This document shows positions 15,121 to 23,022 of a stretch of DNA of 64,000 bases, one piece after another (position 1 is the first letter of the stretch; every line of letters starts with the position of its first letter). Both the position numbers and the translations under genes were made by a program. The notes under the pieces were generated by a model. The model was given only the letters and a program-made list of their open reading frames with translations. It made no database searches and was not told the origin of the DNA. This DNA comes from Collinsella sp. AM18-10 (GTDB lineage: Bacteria; Actinomycetota; Coriobacteriia; Coriobacteriales; Coriobacteriaceae), in contig NZ_QRJO01000009.1 of NCBI RefSeq assembly GCF_003471585.1, positions 8,118-72,117 on the forward strand. Reading direction: 5' to 3'.

Positions 15121-18120
15121 CTATTTCTTAAGGAGATACGGATAGCTGTCGCGCACGGCCTTGATGGTCAGGCGGACAGCCTCGGGCAGACCGGTGTTGA
15201 CGGCATCGACCGAGACGGTGCGGACCGTGCCGGCGACGCGGACTTTAAAGTGGTCCTCGTCCACAGCCAGGAAGCCCTCGTTCTCGGAGTTCTCCATGTC
15301 CTGCTCGCTCCAGAACAGGGTGAGCTTGTCCTTGTAGGGACGACCCTCCTGGTAGGGGCAGAACACGGCGCAGTTGCCGCACTCGTTGCACATGCCGTCG
15401 ACGTGGACGACCTGGTGCTTGGCCAGGCCCGGCACCTTAATTGCCACGTTGGCGCGGTTGGGGCACACGTCGCAGCAGACCTCGCACACCGAGCCGCAGC
15501 CCAGGCAGCGAGTCTTGGTGCAGTTGCGTTTGTCACGGCACAGCGACCCCTTGCGCTCGTAGCAGGCGTCCTCGCGACCGGCCTGCTCGTTGCAGTCGGC
15601 GTACTTGTTAAAGTCCACGCCAGCGATGGCACGGGCGACCTCGGCGGCATCGGCGATAGCCTCGACCACGGTGGCCGGACCACGACGGCAGTCACCTGCA
15701 GCCCAGACGCCCTCGACGCCGGTGGAGGTGGCGGCAAGGCGGCCGCGACGGTCGTGCTCGACGCCCGCGGCGTCGTACAGGCTGGCATCGATGCCCTCGC
15801 CCACGGCGCAAATCACCGTGGTGGCGGGAAGCTCGACGGTCTCGCCCGTGGCGACGGGGCTGCGACGGCCGCTTGCATCCGGCTCGCCAAGCTCCATAAC
15901 ATCGCAGGTCAGCACGGCGCCGTTGAGCGCCTTGGGCGCCAGCAGCTCGCAGAACTCAACGCCGTCGGCAAGAGCAAGATCGAGCTCTTCCTCGTCGGCG
16001 GGCATCTGCTTCTTGGTGCGGCGATACACCAGGCGCACGTTCTTCACGCCAGCCAGGCGCTTGGCCACGCGGGCCGCGTCCATGGCGGTGTTGCCGGCGC
16101 CAATGACCACGACGTCCTCGCCCAGCTCGAGCTTCTCGCCCTTCTTGGCGGCCTCGAGGAACTCCAGCACGTCGAGCTCGGCACCCTCGCCCAAGCCCGC
16201 AGAGCCGGGCATCCAGGCACCAGTGGCCACGACTACGTCGGTAAAGCCCTGGGCCTTGAGCTCGTCAATGGACTCCACGCGGGCGTTGAGCTGCACCTTG
16301 GCGCCAAAGGCCAGACAGAGCTCGGCATCGTGGGAGATATCGTCGCTCGCGATACGGAACTCGGGGATCACGTGACGGACCACGCCGCCGAGAGAGTCGC
16401 GGGCCTCGAAGATAGTGACGGGCACGCCGGCGCGCGTCAGGAAGAACGCCGTCGCCAGACCGGCCGGGCCGCCGCCGATAACGGCAACGTTGCGCTCGGC
16501 GTCGTTGGCAATGGCCTGGGCGCGCAGCTTGGGCAGCACGGCGGTCATGGCCTCGCGGGCGGCCTTGAGCTTGCTGGCGCGAATCTGGGCGCCCTCGGGC
16601 TCGTAGAATGCACGCTCGCAGGCACGGCCGCAGGGATGCGGGCAGATGGTACCGGTAATGAACGGCAGGGCGTTGCGCTCGATGATGATGTTGAGCGCGT
16701 CCTCGTAGCGGCCCTCGTCAACAGCCGCCAGGTAGGCGGGAATATCCTGCTGGATGGGGCAGCTCGTGCGGCACGGCGTGGTAAAGCAGTCGGAAAGCGG
16801 GCTCTTGCCGGCGACCTTGCGATCGGGCAGCGGGCGCAGCGGCTTCTTGTAGAGCGGGTTGGTGAGTGAGTCGGTCTGGATCGCGGTCACGGCCTCGAGA
16901 GAGACGCCCGCGAACGGCTTGCCGTCCAGATCGGTAAACTCGCTGGCCATCTGGCTAAAGCGCTCGTAGCCACCGGGCTTGAGTACGTCGGTCGCCAGGG
17001 TAACGGGCCAAATGCCGGCATCGTACAGGGCACGGATGTTGTAGACCGTGGCACCACCGGAGTAGCTGATGCGCAGCTTGCCGTCAAACTGCTCGGTAAT
17101 GCGGCGGGCAGCCTCGATGGTCAGCGAGAACAGCGAACGGCCGGACATATACATCTCGGTGGAAGGCAGCTCGTTCCTCGTCACGTCGACGGGGAACGTG
17201 TTGGTCAGCTTGACGCCAAACTCCAGGCCGCGCTCGGCGCACAGGGCAATCAGGCGCTCGAACATGGGCACGGCGTCGACCCACTGCAGGTCCTCGCGGA
17301 AGTGCGTGTCATCGAAGACGATGTAGTCAAAGCCCAGCTCGTTGAGGCGCTGGCGGGCAAACTCATAGCCCAGCAGCGTGGGGTTGCACTTGATGTAGGT
17401 ATTGAGGCCCTTCTCGGTGATGAGGTAGGTCGCAATGCGCTCGATCTCCGCCGGCGGGCAGCCGTGCAGGGTAGACTCGGTGATGGAGTTGGAGACGCGC
17501 GCCGGGATGGACTCGACAAACGCGGCATCGACATGCTCAAACTTGTCCAGGTTAGCGAGCGCCCACGTGCGGCACTCGTTCCAGACGTCGGAGCCGCTGG
17601 CGTCCTTCATGCCCTCGATGTACGCGTCGACCTTGGGGCTCTTAATGCCCTCCAGGTCATAGCCCACCGACATGTTGAAGACAAAGCCGTCCGGGCTGCC
17701 CAGGCCGTACTCACGGGCGATCAGGTGGCAGGCGAACCATGCCTTCACGTACTCGGCAAAGGCCTGCGGGACCTCGAGCTCGGTCGACCACTCGCAGTTG
17801 TAGCACTCGTCCTGCGCCACAATGCAGGGTTTGTTCACACACTTGGAGAGCTCCTCGCCATCCATAACCTGAACGGTCTTGAGCTCAAAGAAGCGGGAAC
17901 CGGCCACATAAGAGGCCACGATGTTCTGGGCCAGCTGCGTATTGGGACCGGCGGCCGGGCCAAACGGAGTCTCGATGCGCTCGTCAAAAATGGGAAGCGC
18001 GCCCTCCTGGTTGGCCGTGACCATCTTACGCACGCCAAAGATGGCGTCCTGGGTCTTGTGCTCCTCGATGATCCAGTTCATCAGCTGCGAAAACGGGATC
18101 GGCCTCATGATGTCGCTCAT
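15121..18120 (-). CDS. ygfK: YgfK-type FAD/Fe-S oxidoreductase (putative selenate reductase subunit)
   Basis: A 999-residue protein. The ATG at 18120 has GAGGAG upstream; the open frame extends further but its Arg-rich lead is non-coding in character. The N-terminal about 450 residues resemble the dihydropyrimidine dehydrogenase/glutamate synthase barrel. The middle is a GltD-like FAD/NAD(P) reductase with NVAVIGGGPAGLATAFFLTR and VVVIGAGNTAMDAARVAKRL. The C-terminus has Fe-S ligands in CLGCGSVCEVCCDVCPNRAN and CNECGNCAVFCPYQEG. Family members occur in purine-degradation clusters of anaerobes; the exact reaction is unsettled. Position suggests it exchanges electrons with xanthine dehydrogenase through the polyferredoxin. 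Confidence 0.9.
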   Translation of the reverse strand: MSDIMRPIPFSQLMNWIIEEHKTQDAIFGVRKMVTANQEGALPIFDERIETPFGPAAGPNTQLAQNIVASYVAGSRFFELKTVQVMDGEELSKCVNKPCIVAQDECYNCEWSTELEVPQAFAEYVKAWFACHLIAREYGLGSPDGFVFNMSVGYDLEGIKSPKVDAYIEGMKDASGSDVWNECRTWALANLDKFEHVDAAFVESIPARVSNSITESTLHGCPPAEIERIATYLITEKGLNTYIKCNPTLLGYEFARQRLNELGFDYIVFDDTHFREDLQWVDAVPMFERLIALCAERGLEFGVKLTNTFPVDVTRNELPSTEMYMSGRSLFSLTIEAARRITEQFDGKLRISYSGGATVYNIRALYDAGIWPVTLATDVLKPGGYERFSQMASEFTDLDGKPFAGVSLEAVTAIQTDSLTNPLYKKPLRPLPDRKVAGKSPLSDCFTTPCRTSCPIQQDIPAYLAAVDEGRYEDALNIIIERNALPFITGTICPHPCGRACERAFYEPEGAQIRASKLKAAREAMTAVLPKLRAQAIANDAERNVAVIGGGPAGLATAFFLTRAGVPVTIFEARDSLGGVVRHVIPEFRIASDDISHDAELCLAFGAKVQLNARVESIDELKAQGFTDVVVATGAWMPGSAGLGEGAELDVLEFLEAAKKGEKLELGEDVVVIGAGNTAMDAARVAKRLAGVKNVRLVYRRTKKQMPADEEELDLALADGVEFCELLAPKALNGAVLTCDVMELGEPDASGRRSPVATGETVELPATTVICAVGEGIDASLYDAAGVEHDRRGRLAATSTGVEGVWAAGDCRRGPATVVEAIADAAEVARAIAGVDFNKYADCNEQAGREDACYERKGSLCRDKRNCTKTRCLGCGSVCEVCCDVCPNRANVAIKVPGLAKHQVVHVDGMCNECGNCAVFCPYQEGRPYKDKLTLFWSEQDMENSENEGFLAVDEDHFKVRVAGTVRTVSVDAVNTGLPEAVRLTIKAVRDSYPYLLKK

Positions 18121-18218
18121 AGTGAGCTCCTCTCTGTAACGCCCGGCGAGACCGCGCGGCGGGCGCAAATACGGTGTAGCGCTAGCACAGCGCCGGCGAC
18201 CCCGCGGAGGCCGCCTAT

Positions 18219-18254
18219 GCGCGCGTCGGATGCGGCGAAACATCCGACGCGCGC
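18219..18254. other. Perfect 14-bp hairpin between ssnA and ygfK
   Basis: GCGCGCGTCGGATG and its exact complement flank an 8-base loop. There is no U-run, so it is more likely an RNA-stability or processing element of the operon than a terminator. Confidence 0.6.
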
Positions 18255-18270
18255 GAATCTCCAATTGGAA

Positions 18271-19626
18271 TTAATACACGCGATCGTTGAGCGTGCTCCA
18301 GAGCTTCTTGGACTCGGCCATGGTCCACGCGTTGATCTTGTCCTCATCAATCCCAACGAACTTACGATCCTTATACAGGACGCGGCCGTTGATGATGGTA
18401 GTGCGGCAGTTTTTGCCCATCATGCCAAAGAGCATGTGGCCGTCGATGTTCTCCTCGCTCAGCGGCGTAAAGGGCTTGTAGTCCATGACGATGACGTCGG
18501 CGGCAGCGCCGGCCTCGAGCACGCCGAGCTTGCGATCGAAGTACTTGCTCGCCATCTTGGCGTTGTTCTCGAACAGCATCGTCATGGCCTCGCACCAGCC
18601 CACGTTGGGCATGGCGGCGTTGTGGCGCTGAATGATCAGAAAGACCTTGAGGCTCTCGAGCATGTCGTGGGTGTAGGCGTCGGTGCCCATGCACACGGGG
18701 ATGCCGCGGCGGAAGAACTCGAGCACGGGGGCGCAGCCCACGGCGTTGCCCATATTGGATTCGGGGTTGTTAACGAGCCAGGTGCCGGACTCCTTGACGA
18801 TGTCCATCTCGGCGGGCGTCACGTGGATGCAGTGGCCGAGCATGGTGTCGGGACCCAGCAGGTTGTGCTGCAGCAGGCGCTCGACGGGGCTGATGCCACC
18901 GCGGTTGAGGCGGGAGTCCCACACGTCATTCATGCCCTCGCACACATGGATGTGGAAGCCGGTCAGGCCGTTGTTGGCCTCGGCCATCTTATCCATGGTC
19001 TCGTCCGACAGCGTAAAGGTGGCGTGACCGCCAAACATGGCGGCGATCATGTGATTGTCGTTATCGCGACGCTCCTTGGCGGCCCACTGGGCAAACTCGG
19101 CGTTCTCGGCAATGGCCTGGTCGCATTTTTCCTGGCCGCGGCGGTCGGAGACCTCGTAGCACAGGCACGAACGCATGCCCAGCTCCTGAGCTGCATCCTT
19201 AATGGTAAAGAGGCTGCCTGGGATCTCGCAGAAGCTCGCGTGGTGATCGAAGATCGTTGTGACGCCATCGCGGATGGAGTCCAGAATCGTGGCATAGGCG
19301 CTGGCCTTGGTGCCGTCGAGCGTCAGGTTGTCATCGATCTTCCACCACTGCTGCTCAAGATTCTCCAGGAAGTTGGTGGGGTTGCAGCCCTTAATGGCAA
19401 GGCCGCGAGCCAGACCCGAGTAGATGTGGGTGTGGCAATTGATGAGTCCGGGCATGATGAGGTTGCCCTGGGCGTCGACGTACTCGGCATCCGGGTACTT
19501 GACCTTGAGCTCGCACTCGGGGCCCACTTCGACGATCGTATCTCCGTCAATGGCGACCGCACCGTTTGGAATAAACGGGGTCTGAGCGTTGCGGGTAAAA
19601 ACGGAACCGTTAGCGACCAGAAGCAT
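18271..19626 (-). CDS. ssnA: SsnA-type amidohydrolase
   Basis: A 451-residue metal-dependent hydrolase of the aminohydrolase superfamily. The metal-binding HTH is at H65 and H67 (MPGLINCHTHIYSGLARG). Further ligands are expected in GFHIHVCEG, LGHCIHV and GTDAYTHD. Related enzymes deaminate purine rings; SsnA is associated with purine degradation together with YgfK. The ATG at 19626 is chosen because AAGGGAG precedes it; six more codons upstream are possible but lack a site. It is the first gene of the ssnA-ygfK-ferredoxin-xdhD run. Confidence 0.9.
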   Translation of the reverse strand: MLLVANGSVFTRNAQTPFIPNGAVAIDGDTIVEVGPECELKVKYPDAEYVDAQGNLIMPGLINCHTHIYSGLARGLAIKGCNPTNFLENLEQQWWKIDDNLTLDGTKASAYATILDSIRDGVTTIFDHHASFCEIPGSLFTIKDAAQELGMRSCLCYEVSDRRGQEKCDQAIAENAEFAQWAAKERRDNDNHMIAAMFGGHATFTLSDETMDKMAEANNGLTGFHIHVCEGMNDVWDSRLNRGGISPVERLLQHNLLGPDTMLGHCIHVTPAEMDIVKESGTWLVNNPESNMGNAVGCAPVLEFFRRGIPVCMGTDAYTHDMLESLKVFLIIQRHNAAMPNVGWCEAMTMLFENNAKMASKYFDRKLGVLEAGAAADVIVMDYKPFTPLSEENIDGHMLFGMMGKNCRTTIINGRVLYKDRKFVGIDEDKINAWTMAESKKLWSTLNDRVY

Positions 19627-19774
19627 GGATGCTCCCTTCAACATCAGAGGCGGGGTTTGACACCTCTGACATGGCGGAGTGCGAAGCGCCGGCCTACACC
19701 GGAAACGGGCCCTCTCCCGTCAACGCTTCACCAAAGGGACAAACCCTTTGAAGTGCGGCTTGACGCCGCATGAC

Positions 19775-19804
19775 GTCGGCGGACGAGGCGATGCGTCCGC
19801 CGAC
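19775..19804. other. Perfect 11-bp hairpin between permease and ssnA
   Basis: GTCGGCGGACG and its exact complement flank an 8-base loop. It has no T-run on either side and resembles the hairpin before ygfK, suggesting differential mRNA stability in the operon. Confidence 0.55.
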
Positions 19805-19821
19805 GAATAGCACCGAATTGG

Positions 19822-21216
19822 TTACTTCTTGCTCTCGGGCAAGACCAGATCCACGGCAGCGTCCTTGGCAGCATCGATGTGCTGAGCCACGACCGGCGTC
19901 TGCGGAAGAATCAGGTTAAGGACGATGGCCATGATGGCGGTGGGGGTTACGGCATTGGAGCCGATGACGGTGGACACCCAGGCGGGCATACCCTCGCCGG
20001 CAAGGCAACCGCTGGCCATCCAGATACCCAGGCCAAAGACGACGGAGGTACCGACGATGGTGGTAGTGCGCTGCGTGAGGCCCTCGCGGGTGAACATGCG
20101 CACGCCGTTCATGGTAATGGTGCCAAAGACGCCGACGGTCGCGCCGCCGATGACGGGCTGCGGGATAGCGGAAAGGACGGCAGAGAGCTGCGGGAACAGA
20201 CCGGCGATGGCAAAGACGGCCGCGATGATCACAAAGACCCACTTGTTGACGACCTTGTTGGAGCAGATGATGCCCACGTTCTGGCCAAGGGCGCTGGTGG
20301 GAAGACCGCCCAGCAGGCCGCCGACCATAGAGGTGAGGCCCTGGGACACGATAGCGCCGGAGAGCTCGCGCTCGGTGGGCATACGGTCGATTGAGCCCAG
20401 GCAGGCGGCGGAGACGTCGCCGATAACCTGGATGGCAACCATGGGGAACACGACGGCGAGGGTAATGCAGACCTCGGGATCAAACTCGAGCGCATAGGGC
20501 ATGAGCTTGGGAAGGGCGAAGACCTGAGCGGTGGCGACGCTTGAGAAGTCGATCATGCCAAAGGGGATGGAGACGATCATGCCAACGATCATGCCAAAGA
20601 ACACGGATCCCAGCTTGAGCGTGCCCTTGCCAAAGTTGGCGAGCGCAAAGACCACGGCGAAGGTGATAAGAGCGACGCACCAGGCCTGCGGGGTGCCCCA
20701 CAGTGGCGTACCCATACCGCCGGCCATATACTTGACGGCCGTGGGATACAGCGAAACGCCGATGGAGAAGATGACCGTACCGGTCACGACGGGTGGGAAC
20801 AGCCACTTAATCTTGCTGTAGGCCAGACCAAAGAGGACCGCGACGGCACCGCCGACAATCTCGCCGCCCAACAGCGCGCCAAAGCTAAAGCCCGAGGCGC
20901 CCATGGCCTGCAGGGCCGGGAGGAACGCGAACGAAACGCCCATGACGATGGGCAGGCCGCCGCCGATGCGACGGAAGGGGGCAAAGGCCTGAAGGGCCGT
21001 GTCGATCGCCGAAAGAATGAGCGCGACCTGGATGATGTCGGTGCTCTGCTGGCTATTAAAGCCGTAGACGCCGGCCATGATGACAGCCGGGGTGATGATG
21101 CCGGCAAACGATGCCAGTACGTGCTGAAGGGCACACGGGATCATTTCCTTAACGGGAGGCATGCCTTCACGAGTGAACAGGGCTTCAGTGCCGTTCGTAA
21201 CCGTCTCCTGGGTCAT
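19822..21216 (-). CDS. NCS2-family purine (xanthine/urate) permease
   Basis: A 464-residue inner-membrane transporter with about 12-14 hydrophobic segments. NCS2 signatures include QVIGDVSAACLGSIDRMPTE and TSALGQNVGIICSNKV, the latter occupying the conserved substrate-filter region. The start at 21216 (MTQETVTNG) is preceded by GGTGG; the longer open frame to 21303 has no ribosome site. The neighbouring xanthine dehydrogenase and SsnA make xanthine or urate the likely substrate; uracil cannot be excluded. Confidence 0.9.
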   Translation of the reverse strand: MTQETVTNGTEALFTREGMPPVKEMIPCALQHVLASFAGIITPAVIMAGVYGFNSQQSTDIIQVALILSAIDTALQAFAPFRRIGGGLPIVMGVSFAFLPALQAMGASGFSFGALLGGEIVGGAVAVLFGLAYSKIKWLFPPVVTGTVIFSIGVSLYPTAVKYMAGGMGTPLWGTPQAWCVALITFAVVFALANFGKGTLKLGSVFFGMIVGMIVSIPFGMIDFSSVATAQVFALPKLMPYALEFDPEVCITLAVVFPMVAIQVIGDVSAACLGSIDRMPTERELSGAIVSQGLTSMVGGLLGGLPTSALGQNVGIICSNKVVNKWVFVIIAAVFAIAGLFPQLSAVLSAIPQPVIGGATVGVFGTITMNGVRMFTREGLTQRTTTIVGTSVVFGLGIWMASGCLAGEGMPAWVSTVIGSNAVTPTAIMAIVLNLILPQTPVVAQHIDAAKDAAVDLVLPESKK

Positions 21217-21567
21217 TTGACCACCAATCCTCGAAATAGTTGTTTTCGCATCTAACGCTCTATTGTGACGCAGTGCGGGGTTGAGGTTGTGCCTTCGTTG
21301 CATATCGTATTAAAGATGATTCTCATTCTCAATAATAATTTTTTGTTATCAGACTATTCTTCAGCTGAGATAATGCATTTCCGCAGGTCAGGAAAGTGTC
21401 TGGTCAAAATAGCATCTAACTTTTCTTTTGGTCAACCGTTTACCGCCAAAATCATACCGTTCGTCTGCATTACGTCATGTACCTGCGGATATACGAGATG
21501 ATGAGCAGCGTGTTACCATGAGAAAAAATTGTTATGAAACTTCCGCTTTCACCCAAAGGAGTTGCCC
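21217..21567. promoter_or_regulatory. Divergent promoter region with Fur-like box
   Basis: This 350-bp AT-rich gap separates the permease (minus) from its regulator (plus) and must carry both promoters. On the minus strand at about 21312-21330 the sequence GAGAATGAGAATCATC fits the repeated hexamer pattern of a Fur site. I found no clear sigma-70 pair, so the transcription starts are not assigned. Confidence 0.45.
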
Positions 21568-22224
21568 GTGAACGAGACCGTACGTCGCTTTTTGCCGATG
21601 GTCGATTTCCTGGAGCAGATACTCGGCAAAAACAGCGAGATCGTGCTGCACGATTTCTCGGATCCCGACCACGCCATCGTCGATATTCGCAACGGCATCG
21701 TGAGCGGCCGTAAGGTCGGCGGTCCCGCCACCGATCTGGCGCTCAAGATCATGCACGACCCAAAGTATCGCGACCTGCCGTTTATTACGGGCTATGAGGG
21801 GCGCGGTGCCGGTGGCAAGACGTTGGAGTCAGCGACGTACTTTATCCGCGAGGATAAAGAGATCGTCGGCATGCTCTGCGTCAACACCGATCTCTCGACC
21901 GTGCGCTCCATCAACGCCATGGCACAGCAGCTCATGGCCTGCTTCGACGCGGCGCCGACGCGCACGGAGCCCGCCCCTATCGAGGTCGAAAGCCTTTCGG
22001 AGTCCACACAGGAGCTCATCGACCGCAGCATTGCCGAGTTGCTGAGCGCGCGCGGGCTGGATGTAGCGTCGCTTGGCCAGAGCGACCGCGTGGACGTCAT
22101 TCGCCACCTCAACGGCAACGGCGTGTTTATGCTCAAGGGCGCCGTGGCCTGCGCCGCCACCGCGCTGGGCATCTCGGAGCCCAGCGTCTACCGCTACCTG
22201 CAAAAAGTTCGCAAGGAGGGCTAA
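21568..22224 (+). CDS. YheO/DauR-type transcriptional regulator
   Basis: A 218-residue protein with an N-terminal YheO PAS-like sensory domain (FLEQILGKNSEIVLHDFSDP, residues about 15-110) and a C-terminal helix-turn-helix (HLNGNGVFMLKGAVACAATA through EPSVYRYLQKVR). The GTG at 21568 is chosen because AAAGGAG lies 6 bases upstream. It is divergent from the purine permease, so it is the natural candidate to control the purine operon in response to a purine or related ligand. Confidence 0.87.
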   Translation: MNETVRRFLPMVDFLEQILGKNSEIVLHDFSDPDHAIVDIRNGIVSGRKVGGPATDLALKIMHDPKYRDLPFITGYEGRGAGGKTLESATYFIREDKEIVGMLCVNTDLSTVRSINAMAQQLMACFDAAPTRTEPAPIEVESLSESTQELIDRSIAELLSARGLDVASLGQSDRVDVIRHLNGNGVFMLKGAVACAATALGISEPSVYRYLQKVRKEG

Positions 22225-22278
22225 ACGTGATCCCTTGGGGACGAAGGGAAACGGATCATTTTTGTCGCATCGCTTGAC

Positions 22279-22317
22279 AAAAGACCCTGCAGCTCGCACG
22301 CGCTGCAGGGTCTTTTT
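22279..22317. terminator. Bidirectional terminator between regulator and ridA
   Basis: AAAAGACCCTGCAGC, an 8-base loop, then GCTGCAGGGTCTTTTT. T-runs on both strands can serve both convergent genes. Confidence 0.9.
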
Positions 22318-22346
22318 GCATGTCATGTTTAGTTGTTACCAACACC

Positions 22347-22724
22347 TTAGAGAGCGGCGACAACCTCGATCTCGACCAGACCGCCAGCCGGAAGGGCGGC
22401 AACCTGGAAAGCGCTGCGCGCGGGGAACGGAGCCTCGAACTTGGAGGCGTAAATCTCGTTCACGGCGGCAAAGTCGTCGATGTCGGCCAGGTAGACCGTG
22501 GTCTTGACGACATCGGCAAACGTGGCGCCGGCAGCGGTCAGCAGAGCCTCGACGTTGGCGAGGGACTGCTTGGCCTGGGCCTCGACACCCTCGGGCAGCT
22601 TGCCGGTCGCGGGATCGATGCCCAGCTGGCCGGACAGGAACACCATGTTGCCAGTCTGGATACCGGGGGAATACGGGCCGATGGCTGCGGGTGCGTTATC
22701 GGAAGACACGACGGTCTTGCTCAT
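22347..22724 (-). CDS. ridA: RidA-family enamine/imine deaminase
   Basis: A 125-residue RidA/YjgF/UK114 protein that hydrolyses reactive enamine and imine intermediates to ketoacids plus ammonia. The signature segments GPYSPGIQTGNMVFLSGQLG and SAFQVAALPAGGLVEIEVVA are present, with the catalytic Arg before SAFQ (PFPARSAFQ). AAGGAG lies 6 bases before the ATG; the longer open frame is not used. It is convergent with the regulator and separated from the purine operon, so a shared function is only suggestive. Confidence 0.92.
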   Translation of the reverse strand: MSKTVVSSDNAPAAIGPYSPGIQTGNMVFLSGQLGIDPATGKLPEGVEAQAKQSLANVEALLTAAGATFADVVKTTVYLADIDDFAAVNEIYASKFEAPFPARSAFQVAALPAGGLVEIEVVAAL

Positions 22725-23022
22725 GTTTTTCTCCTTACAAGTAAAAGGGAACGGGAGCGCGGCGTTCACACCGGGAGGCACAGTTCGGTCTGAACACCGC
22801 GCTTGATTGGGATAGTACTCAAGGTTTCCGCGCGATGCAAGATTATTATCACGCTGCGAGAATATTTTATCGCCCAACGGTTTCCCCGGACCTCTGAACG
22901 GTTCTCATGTGGAGCAGCCAGTCCAAGCTGCTGAAGACTTTATCCCGCTTAGAGCACGGGCATCGCCTGCCGCGACGGCACCACTATACTTTTGAGTATC
23001 TGAGCATTTTGAAAGGCAGGAT
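22725..23022. other. Divergent intergenic region ridA / U32 gene
   Basis: Contains the promoters of both genes. A TATACT -10 candidate at 22985-22990 serves the plus-strand gene. I see no repeat or RNA element. Confidence 0.4.
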
